A DNA stretch of 64,000 nucleotides from Echinostoma caproni (GCA_900618425.1 UZAN01039887.1:6168-70167); one strand, 5' to 3'. Positions 38,801 to 52,700 are shown, counted from the stretch's first letter. Translations and numbers: made by a program. The notes: a model not told the origin generated them from the sequence alone.

Positions 38801-41800
38801 CGCGTACCATTCATAGTTGTTACTGGAACTTCACAAATCAAGGCTGATGTCAGGTTTCGGTATTATTATTGCTGCAGTTGCTTTTTCTCGTTTGACTTTG
38901 TTTTCATCCCTCAACACTCTGCTATTATTTGTTTGCAATGCTTAAATTGTTTGGGCACTCAAACTGCTGGGGCGTTTTGTTCGTTAAAATTGGTAAAAAT
39001 TGTATTAGGTCAAACGATTAAACAGTTTTTATATGCTTCCTTTTTCTTTTTTTGTTTTTCATTTTACTTGCTTTATTAAATGTAGAAAGATACAATTTTT
39101 AGGAAAAGAGAATCGGCTAGTCAAAGAGCTGCCATTCAACACACAAAGGGAAAGTCTCACTCACTGACAGATAGAATAGAAGTGTCTTCCAAGTGAGTTA
39201 GATTTGTCCATTAGAAACTGATTAGGAAATGTGTTCAAACAGTTAAATTATTTATTTGTTTTTCAAATGTATCATTTGATTTCCGGGTTCACACAATTCT
39301 ATTCAGGTTCACAATCATCGGTGTTGGGTTTGTTAGAAAATCTGTCTGCTAATATGAAGTTGTGGTTCATCTGCCTATAGATGAAATAAAACAGGCGTTT
39401 GCCATTCTAAATGATACGAAACTTCATTACCTTTTGCATGGTGACTTCGATTACATTTTTCGTGATCTTTTATCTTTATCTTGCTCCCCCTCGTTCTCCT
39501 CTTCGCTCATTTTCCCTCTAGTTTTACATCCTTTCATTCAAAAAATATAATGATTAAGTAGGTTTCAGGAAGAGGGGAAACGGGAATGCGTATTTGTTCG
39601 GAATTTTCGAGTAGGCAACCAAAATGAGGTTAGGGACAAAGTTTCACATTACTCTTGTTGCCTGTCATCTATATTGACCTCCAGCTGTTCCTACGTGTCC
39701 TTAGTTTGACGTTTTGCCAACTTCGTAATTTCCCGTCCAAAATAGAAGATCGAACATTGAAATTGATTTTTGTCTCACGCGTTTCTTGATCTAATGAGCT
39801 CTTTTCTCTCGAACGTTAAAAAGCACATTAGCTAAATATCCTCTCCTTTTGGGGAACTATTTGACTAAGGTGTTGATTGAACGGTGCCTTTTTCGTACAG
39901 CACCTGATTCTCAAAGTGTTTCCCTTATCAACAATCTTAACACATACGCAAACATATTCCCTCGTGAGCCGGATTTCTAGTTCTTCTTTCACCTAAGCAA
40001 TTTTGGTGCTAAACACAAAAAGAATCGGAATGGTTGTCACGTGACTCCACGGCTTGTGAGTAAAAATGATTACCAGCGGTTATTTGCATTACTAATACAC
40101 AAATAATGATGGAAATTCTTGCATTTCGACATTATCGAATTGCACATTGCCTACTGTTGTTGTTTAAATATAAGAATCGGTACAAAAAGTACTGTCCAAA
40201 ATGTGGAATTTCCGTACTTTTATTTAATTATTATTTCAATTACAAATGTAACAGTTGATCCTATTTTCACCAAATAGACGGATGCTGATTTCAAACACCA
40301 TGTATATCTAATTTTTTTCCGCCTGCGCTTATCCGGTTCTATCCCGTTTTGTGGCGAAATTTCAAATTACCCTTTCCGATTAGAGCATTTGAAAGTAAAA
40401 CTGCATATGCTATGTGGAAGAAATACAGACGAAATCTGCAAACAAGCTCGTGTATCGATACTTTGACTTTTCAACAGCGTTAAGTTGAGGCAGGCAATCA
40501 GACGTGGACAAATCTCATTCAGTCACAAAAATAAAATGTTCATGCCCCAAGCGTAGATAGAGAAAAACATTTTGCGCAGCTCATCACGTCCGAGAGCAAC
40601 GTTTTGATTTCCCTTGTCCGTCATACAACTGTCATACGATCTACGCGTTTTCCGTCAAACAAGCAGAATGTTGCAACTGAAATGAAGCGAACTTGTTCAG
40701 CTATTGGTATTGTCTCATTCCGGTTTCACTTTTGCTACCCTTCAGTGATCAGTTAAGTACAGCGTTTTCATCGTTATCCCCCACCGATACTGATTCAGCA
40801 CGATTATTTTGAAGATAAGTATAAAATGAATTTGTATCTGATCGTGGAAAATAATTTGGCATCGGTTTCTAAAGGTCTTTTATCCGTAGTGTTTGCTTAA
40901 ACTAAAGAAGCTCACTGATAAATCTTGGGAGAATATTGGTGATGGTGTCTACTCTCAAATAACAACAGTTTAAGTGGAATATATGAGCCTCTGAATGAGA
41001 TAGCGTTTGCCTAATGAACTCAATTAAAATTTGTGAGTTGAAAAATGAACCTTGATAGATCTATTAAAAATAGGATGCATTTTGAATTTCTGGAGAACAA
41101 AATGAATAGTACATGAATTTGAGAGCGAAAAGTCACTGTGCAACTCAATCCATGTTCTTGGTTATCACCAACACTAAATCGCTTTAATTGTCGTCAGAAG
41201 CGGTATCCGGACCACCTAATTCGAAGGTGGACAATTTAATCCATTTTACCTACATTATTGGGTACTCCACTAATGAACTAGAGTTTTTAGAAAAAATACA
41301 TTTCGAGGGAGGTTCTTTTAGTTGATCTGATCCAAAACAACCCCAGACAGTAGACATGTGTATATGGAAATGTGTACAAAATTCTTAGTTCACCTGGCCA
41401 AACATGCATTCAGAAATCAGTAGACTCGAGATTTGCTTTTGTTATAGCTCGTCCGTTGTGCGCTTGAAACTGTCGCTCCTACAGTTTGCATTCAGAACAC
41501 CGCACTTGGATGGTGTGTTTGTTCCTGTCGTGCCAATGAGCTTAACCCACAGTAGACTCATTCAAGTAGCTTCAGATCTCGTCTTCAGCGACAGTCAGTT
41601 CAACAGCAACGAAAGGAGACAGTATATTGGCTGTTAAGCTCAATCAAAGTTGCACTCCATCAAATCAGTTTTAGGCAAACGTGACTGTTCAAACTTGTTA
41701 AATTACATTTAGCTATCTAGTGATTCGCTCATACGTGAGTAAATCACCAGTGTCAGAATTTTTCAATGCCTGTTTGACGTGAATCACTGACATTTGTGCA

Positions 41801-42283
41801 TAACGATGAAATCTGAAATATGATCAATAAAATCAGATCGATTTACTACTGTGAAGCGATTGCAATCCTTACGTAACGTATAATTTTCTATGAAAGGAAA
41901 TGCATTTTGAGAGTTTAATTTTGTATCCTTGTGCAGTTCGTCATCGCAAAAGAAGTAAAAAAAACTGGTTAATTTTCTGCGTGAAATATTTCTTCACCGT
42001 AACGTATAGTAATCTATTATACAGTTAAAAAATAATACTGATAAAAATGCTCCTTAAAAACAACATTTATGTTGATAGATGAGATTTATACATCACCAAT
42101 TATGTTTATTGTTTCTTTAGTATTACAATCTGCTTCTGATAGACAGAGGAGTCATATAAACTGAAATAGTAATTTGGTGAGCAAAAAACCCCACAGAACT
42201 TCATTATACTGTCCACATTTACAGCCTTAAGAAGTTGTAGCATTAATTATTGGTCTATTTTTAATGCATTATTATTTCAACAG

Positions 42284-42673
42284 GGTGTTACAATTCGATG
42301 TCGTATCAGTCGAGACAAACGGGGCATGGATCGCGGTCTTTTTCCCACCTACTACCTCCACATGGAACGTGAAGATCGGAAATTCTTTCTCCTGGCTGCT
42401 CGTAGACGAAAGCGGTCCACCACGAGCAATTATGTGATCTCCTGTGACGCGACCGACTTGTCCCGTGCGGCCGAAAGCTTTGCTGGCAAACTGCGCTCGA
42501 ATTTTCTTGGCACACAGTTTGTCCTGTATGCGGGTGGGAAACGTGTGCGTCGTGGAGATATGTCCGCACCCAATCGATCAAGGGCCAGTATTCGCTCGAC
42601 AGACAGTGAAGCATTTGAGAATGGCAGTCTGGTCGGATCGGAAACACTTCGAGAACTAGCTGCAATCGTCTAT
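42284..42673 (+). CDS. tub: Tubby-family gene, exon D (core of tubby domain)
   Basis: This 130-codon exon is the strongest evidence for the gene. After a TTTCAACAG acceptor it opens with [20 protein letters not shown], continues through [31 protein letters not shown] and DATDLSR, and ends with LRELAAIVY before GTGAGT. These are hallmarks of the tubby beta-barrel. The domain binds phosphatidylinositol 4,5-bisphosphate at the inner plasma membrane, and tubby proteins carry membrane receptors into cilia. The family's lipid-binding lysine and arginine sit in GKLRSN and are both present (codons at 42488-42490 and 42494-42496). Between the FVLY strand and LRELAAIVY lies a loop about 20 residues longer than in human TUB, rich in R, S, D and E. 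Both borders are phase 0. The exon follows an intron of about 31.3 kb. Confidence 0.97.
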
Positions 42674-42984
42674 GTGAGTGAGAGTGTAAACATTTTGGTC
42701 AAGTCACTACTGTGATTTGTCGAGTGCATACTATTTCAGGCGTGGATTTATGCCTTTCTATTTTACTCAGTACTCTGGACTAAAGAATGCAAACGTCCAC
42801 CCGTGCAATGCTAAAAACACCCAAGTCATGTCTATTCTGTACTTTCGTTGAAAATGCTTTTGTGAAAATCATTTTACTGAGCTGGCACCAGAATTTAACC
42901 ATGGAATTTATTCATAGAGGTCTGCATCACGTATGAAACAAATTGCCACATGATCACAGTAGTCTGGTTTCAAGCTGCTTGCTA

Positions 42985-43205
42985 ATGAAGTTATAGTGCA
43001 AGCACTTAGGTGATATGGCTGGGTGTCGTAAAAAGTGGCGCTCATGAGTATTTCCAATTTCTTTGCAGACCTAGTCTTCATAAATTCTAGTTTTTTACTC
43101 TGATAGGGGCTTGAACATTTCAATCTTTCCTTCACTCTCATTCAAATAGGAAATCATAAGGAAAAAGCCATAATCACCGCACAAGAGTGCATGTTTAATA
43201 AAAAA
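42985..43205. repeat. Dispersed repeat, copy 1
   Basis: It shares a series of landmarks with 61460-61665: GTCGTAAAAAGTGG / TTCGTAAACAGTGG, TTTCAATCTTTCCTTC / TTTCAATCGTTCTTCT, and CACCGCACAAGAGTGCATG / CACCGCACAAAGTTGCATG. A shorter piece with CAGCGCACAAGATTGCATGG occurs near 38765. The family is not identified; no coding or pol III boxes were seen in it. Confidence 0.5.
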
Positions 43206-44777
43206 AATGGAAAGGAATTGAATCAAGCGTGTAAAGCTTCAGTACGGTATTAGGTACTAAGGGTATCTGAATGAGAAGTCTGTTTGCTGAAAATCGTATT
43301 GTTAAATCAGTTTACATCTCATTTCCTCCGGAGTCCTACGTTTTTGTGAAGTTTTCTAAGAATGGCTTTTGTGCTGCATCCAAATGCCAGCTTCATCTTT
43401 CAGGGTTCTCATCCGAAGATGTTCCATGGTATTTGAATCCGGCCCTGGTAATCGAATCAGGCCAGCACGCCATGGATTATAATCTCAGGAGCTTGAGAAA
43501 CATTAAACATCAGCGTTGTAATAAAGAGTTGTTTTGGTGGTAGTCGTTAGTCGGGAACTCCACTACTGGATCCTTATGCCGAAAATCTGATACGTCTTTC
43601 CCACGAATATACTGTCCCGGTTCTGACTGTATCGGTTATCTTTTGGGACAGTGTCTGTTAACAACCTTTGAACCGGCGTAAAATTTTCCGTTTTTTACAA
43701 ACCTTCGGAGTAGTACGGAAGACATAAACCTAAATTTCTATAGATGATCCACACATACTTCTGTCACTAGAAATCTTTGAGAAGGTGGTGAACCGTGCAA
43801 TCTTTCTTCGAGGGGAGGAATTTTCCAGTAGTCCAAATTTCACTGCCAAAAGAATCTGGCTGGATCAAGCGATTTTAGGGGTCCCTAACTTGGTTAGTCT
43901 CGTTAAACTTATCTTCTAAAGATGCTTTCGTGGCTGCACATTAGGTGTTTTGCCTAAGGGATAGATGGGAGCAACACGGAACGATAAGAGTGCGTTGCGG
44001 AATATCCTACTTAATGTTGAGGACTACTTCGCTGCTTTGCAGGACCGAAATGTTTGGTTCAGATTTATTCATTTACATTATTGTTTTTTTAATCTAAAGT
44101 GGGAATGACATGAACTGATTTAAAGATGGTTCTTGACAAAAATAAGTAAACTATTCATCGCTCGTTTTATCGTAAACCTTTTTGGAAATAGTTTGTTCCT
44201 TTCTAGACAGTAATCAAACGAACTATAGTGTAATGGTGATCTAGTGATGATTCATCGGTTGCGATATGTTCTTTTCTGAAGAGTCACCAAGAGTTTGAAT
44301 TGAAGAGTATAAATATAAGTAGTTCTTTTAGGTTTCTTTTAGCAAATGAACATGGAAATTGTGGTATTAAAAAAAACAATTGTATAATTAAGTAGCACTG
44401 ACGAGACTCAGAATTCTTGCTTCTATTGGCAACTGCTTGCCCAAGCTAATAAATTGAATCAACCTACTTTGCTTTCATGTGTATAAGTTCCGTTTTCATG
44501 AGTGAGTCTTACGCATAAGTATCATGGACTGTAAACATTTTCATGACACAACATTATTTAGGGCGCAGTTGAAGACTAATCATCTTCAAAACTATTGCAA
44601 CCTTATGAGTTTTTTCTACCAAACCATGAGTTCCCTTATGAGAATTAGAGAACATGTGTTCGTCGTTTCCCAGCCTAACATGCGTCTGCATAATTCATAG
44701 CACAGGGTTTTTTTGAACCACAAGCTACTTCGTGTTATGTCTGGTTTAAACTTTTTTCTTGGTTCCATTGAACGCAG

Positions 44778-44975
44778 GACTATTTGAGTAATTTGGAAAG
44801 TGGCGCGAAATTCACGGATGGTTTTGAATACAAACCTGACGCAAATTTATTGGTCATCGATTTGAAGTTTTCATTCAGTTACGGGGATACAATGGTCGTA
44901 TTTTCGCAAAAGGAAACCGGACAGTCCAGTTACCGCTTGTATTCAGCAAAACCGGAGGAGGCATTTAGCCGTTAG
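44778..44975 (+). other. Candidate exon inside the tubby gene (unconfirmed)
   Basis: After an acceptor-like TTCCATTGAACGCAG the sequence stays open for 65 codons to TAG at 44973-44975. It begins DYLSNLESGAKFTDG and ends YRLYSAKPEEAFSR. The composition looks protein-like (mixed hydrophobic and charged residues, few repeats), but I recognise no domain. It is in phase with exon D (phase 0), so it could serve as an alternative last exon that ends the protein within the tubby barrel. It cannot be a cassette exon: leaving by the nearby GTAAGG donor gives 197 bases and breaks the frame of exon E. It could also be a chance open frame or a remnant of a mobile element. Confidence 0.3.
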
Positions 44976-45090
44976 TAAGGAAACTTACATATGTGGGTTG
45001 CCACTCCAGAGCCGCATGATCGCGTCAGTTGCGGTTTTCACTTGTTCAGATTGAATTCTCATCGAAATATTAGTTTTCTTTAGAGTAGAC

Positions 45091-45330
45091 AGCTTGGATT
45101 AGTCCATTTGTTTGTTACAAGGCACCAGGCACTCTTGATATTCTTGGGTGTGGATTTCACTCTTTGAGAGATCGTTAATTCCCCACAACTTCATGCATTT
45201 ACACGCGATAGATATTTTTGTGATAACCAACGAAGAGCACTGGATAGCTGTTTCATTCTGTTTGGGACTCTTTAGCAGTGCGTACTTCTTGTGTCCCTAT
45301 CAGGACTCGAACCACGAACGTCCAAACCCG
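45091..45330 (-). mobile_element. tRNA-derived SINE, 5' truncated
   Basis: The same family as the element at 29075-29350, in the same orientation. Shared landmarks include AGCTTGGATTAG, GGCACTCTTGAT, TCGTTAATTCCCCACAA and AGCAGTGCGTACTT. Box B is perfect on the minus strand (GGTTCGAGTCC, 45303-45313). Box A is not readable, so the promoter head is damaged. It lies in the intron between tubby exons D and E. Confidence 0.7.
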
Positions 45331-48300
45331 AACAATGACAAGAAAGACTCACGTTTTTTCGGGTAGCTGTGAATAGTTAAAGATTTATTCAAGTCTAACA
45401 CGCTTTTACCTTCAGTCCCAGGCATTTATTACTGAGCATTTGCACTCATTTAACTTTTTTTCTAAAAGGTGCAAATATATGTTTCGGTGAGCAATAAACC
45501 CCACCTAGACGATTTCGATGCAATTGAATCGGTGATTGGTAGACAGAAGCAGATGGATTATTTTTGATTGGTTGACAAGATATTTACTTCACTGTCGAGT
45601 ACCACCCAGACTTTTTATACCATTTAGAGAACAATTCATGAATTGTCATTTTTTTGCTTAAAAATAGAACATTTCCTTTCGTTGCGGGGACTACCTGTAA
45701 CTGGTCATAATTCAAATGTATATATCCACTCACATTTCCATAGCTACTCGCTTCCTCTCTCATGGATAGATACACGAGCTCTTTAGGTGGCGGCCTTTTC
45801 TTCCATCAAACTGAAGTCAGACACAGGAAACAAATAAATGCCCGTGAATGAGGCGCAGAGTAAGAGAGAGGGAAAAGACTGGGCAAAGGGGTAGACAAAA
45901 AACTTACCGAACCCCATTCACCAAGAATCAATTGGGTGGGCACATTTCATAAGTGAATCGTAGATCATTCGTTCATTCTCCTGTTCTGCTTTTAGTCAAA
46001 TGATTTTATGAAATTTAATGCGTACGGTCATTGAATAAATTTACGTTCGGTCGGAATTATCGACTCAGATTTTGGTAAATTCAGATCAGAGAGAGATGTA
46101 GGGAAGCTCCAGTTAGAACGCTTATAGTGTATTTGTCTATACCTGTCATGAAGTAAATGGAGTGAGTAGTACCAAGAATAGCATTGAACGCATCTGCTAT
46201 TTAATGACATTTTTCATCTTTACCAAGTTTTTTCTGCCTATGCATTTCTCTTATCTTTTGTTCTATACAGTTGAGAATGTACCTCCGTCATACTACCTAC
46301 ATAAGATTCTCTTACGTCCGTAGATACTAAATAATTAATGGCCCCATTGAAGTCCTATTCTTTTGAACCTACATGTATCATCTTTTACTATTCACGTTCG
46401 CTTCAGACCTTCAAGTAAGTCTCCTTGGTTAGACAAACTGGAACGCATGGCCGGGTTTTCTATTCTTCCACCGGATACTTGAATCTTATATTTTCATTGC
46501 TCTCCACGGAGTAAGAGCAAATTTTCGTCGTTTGCTTTTATATCATCATGGTAAATACACTTTACAGAAACAAAGACAAAACCGTTTACTTAGTTTCACT
46601 CCTCATCAGATGATTAAAACCGAAAGCGCTTTAATTCGTTTGCTCTGGAGAAGTTTATGATATATCTACTTAAATTTTGTTTCACTTCAGATGCCTTTTG
46701 AGTCGTTTTTTCGTCTTCGTTGAATAAACCTATGTACTCTCAAAGCTCGAGACGAGGAAAATGGATAATCCAGGGGTCGCCATAGGGAATACTGAAATGA
46801 CGAAGTTAGGTGGCGTTGATAGTAAAGGTATTCGAACATTCCAAGACACTCCAAGGGTATGTGGTGGTCACTTGACCGCCAGATGCAACTCGTTGAACGC
46901 GATTGCAATGCCTTAGATGCACTGTTAATCTGCTTCGTATTTTTATGAATCTTCAGCAATGTATACCTACCAGTCAATTGGGTTTCAAGCGTGGGAGCAA
47001 GGGCTTGTTATTCCACTTTTGCTGTCTTAGTGGATCGTTCCGTGTCAATACAGGATGATGAATAAAAGGCCTAATATGTTTTAATCAAGACATCACATGG
47101 TTGACGATACATATGATCATGACTCTGCCGCACATACTTACGTGCCTACCTATCTTTTTTGAAATTGAAATCTGTAGCATTTCAAGGGTATGACATTGAG
47201 TTATAGGTATATCCCATCCTTTCCTTCTAGGTGGGAGACTTCAGTTTCTGCAGTGTGTATTATTTGATTCGTTGAAGAAAATATTTCCACCATTAGAATG
47301 CACCCCCAGATTTGACTAATCGTTCTCATTCCTGAATTATTTTGCTTGTATAGACGGAATAATGCCCAGCAGATCAGCTTCTATAATGCTGTAAGCTATC
47401 GTTCACAAACGGAGCAAAACAACAAACGCAACTGTCCTGCTCATGAGGCATCAACCTGAACAGTGCCTTCAATTTGCTTAATAGAGGTGGGATAATGTAA
47501 TACACTTCACGCTCTGACCCTCGGTCGATTCGCCATTGGATTTTCACGATTGGCAACCGAGTGAAAGATCAATGTCTAACTTAACCCCGTCTTATCTGTA
47601 CTGCTCTGTGATTGAAACATTGGGAACAATTTTTCTCGCATTCTAGCTTGTATTCCCACGTAAAAATAGTAGAATACTGACTCAGCTTGGTTAATTCTGG
47701 TCAAATTATCGAGAAATAAACTGGAAGACGGAAAAAAATATTCCCGCATATGTTCTAGTTTGAATTTTTGTTGTTTCAGTGAAGTGACACCGTATTTTGA
47801 CAGATCACCTTGACCCAGAACATAAGTATGAAGAAAAACTGTGCTGGTCAGAGAGACGTTTTTTCAGTTCGGAAAATACTTGCTAATAGTCATTTCGACT
47901 GAACTCCTGATCACTTATTAATGCTTGGGACAAATAATAGGATTGTTTTGGACCGCCTGCCATTTAAAATGACTTTATGCACCAATCCCAGCTTATCTAA
48001 CCAACCGTATTGTTGAGAATTATTAGGTTCAAATTTTTCTCCTCTACAGTTCTTCAGTTGTGCATATCTTCAGTCTCCCCGAGGTTTTCATACTGCAACC
48101 CATTATATTGGTTGATAATATGTATAACACCTCACAGTAGGTTTGACCCAAACTACTGAGTTGCTGCTCCTAACTGAGGCACTGCAAGGTGGTACCCTAT
48201 AGAAATCGTGAGTCGTGAATCAGACGCGAATCCTGGAATGGTACCGGTAACCGTATGCTAAAATCTCCTGTCATCGAGACATAGGAAGAAAGCCACAGTG

Positions 48301-49718
48301 AATGTGCGTCGTTGGTTGAATCAATTAATATATACCAAGAGATGCCATTAGTTAAAACTCTTCACCAATCGCCTGCGTGTATCTTTATCGCATGCAGGTT
48401 CTGATTGAACCACATGGCTTCTTAGTGATCGACACTATTAACCTGTTGTTCATTGTCCGGAAACTGTAACGCCAAGTCTTTTGGCTAGTGTTATCTGGGA
48501 GGTTTGATTCACCGCATACTCTTGTTCCGAGTTCTCTGCGCTTTTGCCACTTGCTACATTAATGTTTACTTGCAAGTACGCTTATGCTATTGCACTTCTT
48601 TGCTCGTCGCCCTGCGTCATACGTGATCATCCTCTGAAATTGCACATTTCATCTGTTTCAAACCGGTCTATCTAGCATTTGAACCGTCACAAGGATGTAG
48701 TTCGCCAACTACGGACAGATGTGACGAACTTCTAAATGGATCCCGTAGCATGTGAGCAATCAAGTTACGACCGGTTGAACCAGAAGCTTTTTGGTTGCAA
48801 CAGACGTGTATTGGAGTAACGTGGATCAGCGGATGAGTTAAAACAAAAAGGTGACAAAGACCAATGAACGCAATAACCTGTAAACAGATCGAAAAAGAAG
48901 AATGACAGTTATCGTTCGGAAGAATAAAATACTAACCAATGATGTAAAGCAAATGCTATAATGCGTTCGCATGAAGATTAGGATGTGAACATATAGTTGG
49001 ATCATGGGGAAAAGTAATATCCGGCAAATATCAGATATTGTCCGGATTTTTCCGCAAAAACAATTACATCTGTAGTATAAAAAAACCCTGCAAAAGTAAT
49101 TCACTTACATGAACTTCTTCCTGGTTTTGTAACTCCTCACCCACCTGATGTGTGGTTAGAGACATTGGGGAATACAATTGTTCCGTTCCAATGGGAACTA
49201 GTCCTTCTACTTTCACTTTCTATTCCAATCTATTTTACTTGATTGTAACTCCTCCTCCATTGTTAGACCAAGCGGGTAACCGAAAAGACATCATTCAGAG
49301 CTTTGCACGTTGTTTCTAGCTGTGCAGTTGCATTGGGTGTATTTGTCGGTTTGTGTTTTGAACTGATGCAGGAATGCACTAAACGGAAGTCTGACCCTTA
49401 GCTTGAGGGCGCGCTTAAAATACCGCACCAATGGGGTATTACAGAATGTTTGGACCCTATTTGTGCTGTTCGATTTGTTCCAGATGCTACGTACCTGATG
49501 CCGGCAACCATCTATCAACGTTTTGGGTGATTTGCCCATGAAAATGATGAAAATGCACAAAACATAGCAAAAGGTGTACGTCGAAGCAAACAAAAAGAAT
49601 TGTTCTTGTCGTTTTTTAACTTGAATATCTGCTCTCCTTTACACTGCTTAGAATTCCACCTCCCCATTTTCTGTTATTATTGTGTTGTATTGGCACAAAG
49701 CTTGCTTGCAAGCCGGTA

Positions 49719-49745
49719 ATATATATATATATATATATATATATA
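49719..49745. repeat. (AT)13 microsatellite
   Basis: A perfect AT run of about 27 bases in the intron between tubby exons D and E. Confidence 0.95.
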
Positions 49746-52700
49746 CCGCGAGTTTGGAATGTTTCAAATTCACACATGTCGGCCTGGAACACGTGAGACC
49801 GCAAATGAATTGTATTTTATCCCCAAGGCACTCTTTTATTTGAAGAGAAGTTGGTTTGTACGGTTCTTAGAAGTTGGTTCCGTTGCCTGGTGAGGATGAG
49901 GAGTGTCATGATGTTACTGTCAATTTAACTGGCATACTCCTTGATCCACAATACAAGGCGCAAACGTTGGTACGTCACTCGAGTTCGGCTATAGACAATT
50001 ATCCAGTTTCTCTGATTAGAGAGCCTTATTTTTCATCATTCCGGATCGGTTTCAGTGTCTAAACTATAGTTGCTGGTGATAGCGGGTTTTTTTCCTTCTA
50101 CTGGGTTCCTTTCTGCATGGAATACTCCTTAGAATAGTGTCAGCAACCATTTTGGGTTATACTCAATTTATTCATACCTTCTTATACTGGAAGTGTATTT
50201 GTCAATCGCAAGGAAACTCATAAATAATACATTTGATCATGTAAACTGCCTTTGCGGATGTAAACCTAATAAAAGCCTTATACGGTGTTTGTTTTTATTA
50301 AGAAATGCACCAAACTCATGTTCGGTTTCAATTGTCTCAAATTTTACGTCACAATTATGTAATTAAGTGTTTGCCACCCGGAACATGTACTATCTTACGC
50401 GTCGGCAGAAAAACAGTGTATGAATTCGAATATGCGTTTATTTCAAATTTTCCTGCACAACAATAGACACCACACCCTTTTTAGTTTGGCTTTGCTGCAG
50501 AAGTTCATATGTTCCTCATATTTTCCACCCATTTTGATACTAAACAATAGCGTTCGAAAACCGATAGAGACCATAAAGAGCAAATGTTTCAGCATTCTTG
50601 AAGTTGATCAGCAAAGACGAGATCTCACGTTTCAAGCCTGCAAGTCAGCAGTTTCCCAGTTTCAGTTTCGGCTCTTGTTACCGAGACATTTGTTTACCTT
50701 CTTAGTACAATATGTACAATAACCAACAGGATAAGTAACGTTCCAACCATGGAAATAAAAGACTTCTAATCCCGTATTGGTGTGGAACGTTCTACTCATT
50801 TGTGAATAAATTCGTATTCACCTAATGGAAATTTACATTTGGACATCTGCGACATGCACAATGCCGTTATTTTCAGAAAAGTCTCAATGTGTTTGTCATT
50901 TGACTCGTTTACTTAGTTGGCTTTTTATTTTTACCAGAACGGAAGCCAAGTAAAAGCCGACGAAACCGGACCATGTCAGGTTAATGGTGCTGCAAACTGA
51001 ACTTGAACTCAGAAACCTTGTGTGTATAGTCGGAATTCATGCACACATACTTGTATGTTTTTCCTGTGTCTTTCCTCCGCACATCTGTCCCCACTTCAAT
51101 GGACTGCATTCATCTGTCCTTTCGGGTTTCCACATAATCAATCATTATCCTTTGACCTAGTTGTGAGCTGACTGCAAACTGAAGTGCACACAATCACTCA
51201 CGGGAAAGGTCTTGTTGATGCATCCTTCCATTGTCTAATTATGCTTTCCCTATCCTCTTGCAGTCGCTTATCTCACGCTCTGCTCCCTTTGAATCTTCCT
51301 CTGTCTTATTTAGTTTCAACCATCTGAATCATCGACGTGAATCAGTATCATCGAGATACAAATAAGAAAATTTGTTCCTTTGAGTGCATTTAACTGTTCC
51401 CTTGTCATCATTATTTTCACGCGCGCGTGCTCCCTGTGATCGGAGCTTCATTGCTGTCTTGTTCTGTTCCATCGCTGTCAAATTTGTAATCCATTGCTCT
51501 TATGGGGGCTGTTGTATACTTTTTGTTCCATTTTCTCTTTTATCACTTTAACTTTGATCAAAAACCTTATGCCTATTCCAAGCAAATCCGTATGTCGATT
51601 GTAACTCTTTTCTGGCACGTTGATCTTTGATTGCCTGTTTTCCTCCTGATCTATTATACACTTTATGGATTGGTTCATTTGTGCACGGATCTTTATGGGA
51701 GGGGGTGCGTTTGTGATTGCACAGAAGTTGAAGTTGTACAGAATGTTGAAATCCACTGTTGACGGCCTTGTTTCACTAAATCATGTATGAGATAAATACC
51801 AACTGAAGAGGAATATAACGATAAACGTGAACACATCTATCGAGCAAGCGATTGGGTGCCATCAGCATCCAACAGCAGGTTGCTCGATGGCCCCGTTCTG
51901 TTCAGTAGTTGAAGTGGTGGTTTCTTCGCGCAGGAGAAGTGACTTTTTTCAATTAAGTTGTATTGGTTTCTATGGTCAGACAAATCCTCATTTGACACGG
52001 AAATACACAAGTAAAATAAGTGAAAAATTGACCGTTATCATAAATCGAAATCCCCTCAGGTAAATTCTCAAATTTCCAGGTCATCTTTTGATGTTATTGT
52101 ACAACACTCTTGCACATATGATATCATTTCAAAACACTCCTTTTTGACTGCTGAGAAGCAAATCAAATCGTTTCGCTGTGCGTCATCATTCCATTTCATC
52201 AGGTCTTGTGTTAGTCACCCTTATTCCCACAGCAACGATAATGGGCCTCGACGATTGTGCCTAAACGATTTTAGTCTGGTAATTGTCAGATTATACTGCC
52301 TAACATTCAACTTCGAAGCTCATTACTGTGGAATCATTCAGGATTTACGACACATTGAACACCAGTAGTGTCCAGTCGCTTCTTGATGATCGAGTCCTTA
52401 TTACTCAAGCATTCCAACTCAGTCCATATCATCTTAATATCATAGGTGCTATCTTAATTGTCTTTTTAGTGAACGGTCGAATAATGGTTATCTTATGCAC
52501 TTTAAAGAATTAGATTCACTACAGATTAACTTATCAGTAATTGAGGTATAGATCGGTAATTTACTTCTAATTTTTTTTATATTCATATGTGATATCAAAA
52601 CGGTTGAAATCTTTCCTTCACATTTGTATCTGTACATCCATCCAGATTTTAACTTCCCCCGTTGAATCTTAGTTAAGCAACATTGTTTTTGAATTTTAAA

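Larger units (their letters stand above)
10969..42283 (+). other. tub: Giant tubby intron between exons C and D
   Basis: A GT-AG intron of about 31.3 kb (including two N gaps of estimated size) that separates APQ from GVTIR within the tubby domain. It holds SINE-like pieces at about 11353-11415, 19263-19320, 22828-22875, 26525-26615 and 29075-29424, an inverted SINE pair at 33332-33623, a Penelope-like fragment at 35700-36050, microsatellites and part of a dispersed repeat near 38745. The rest shows only short open frames with no recognisable product. No nested gene can be supported. Confidence 0.85.

Noticed and set aside
42306..42665. 119-codon minus-strand frame
   Set aside because: It is the antisense shadow of tubby exon D.
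49291..49593. 100-codon minus-strand frame
   Set aside because: No recognisable motif and no splice context; treated as chance.
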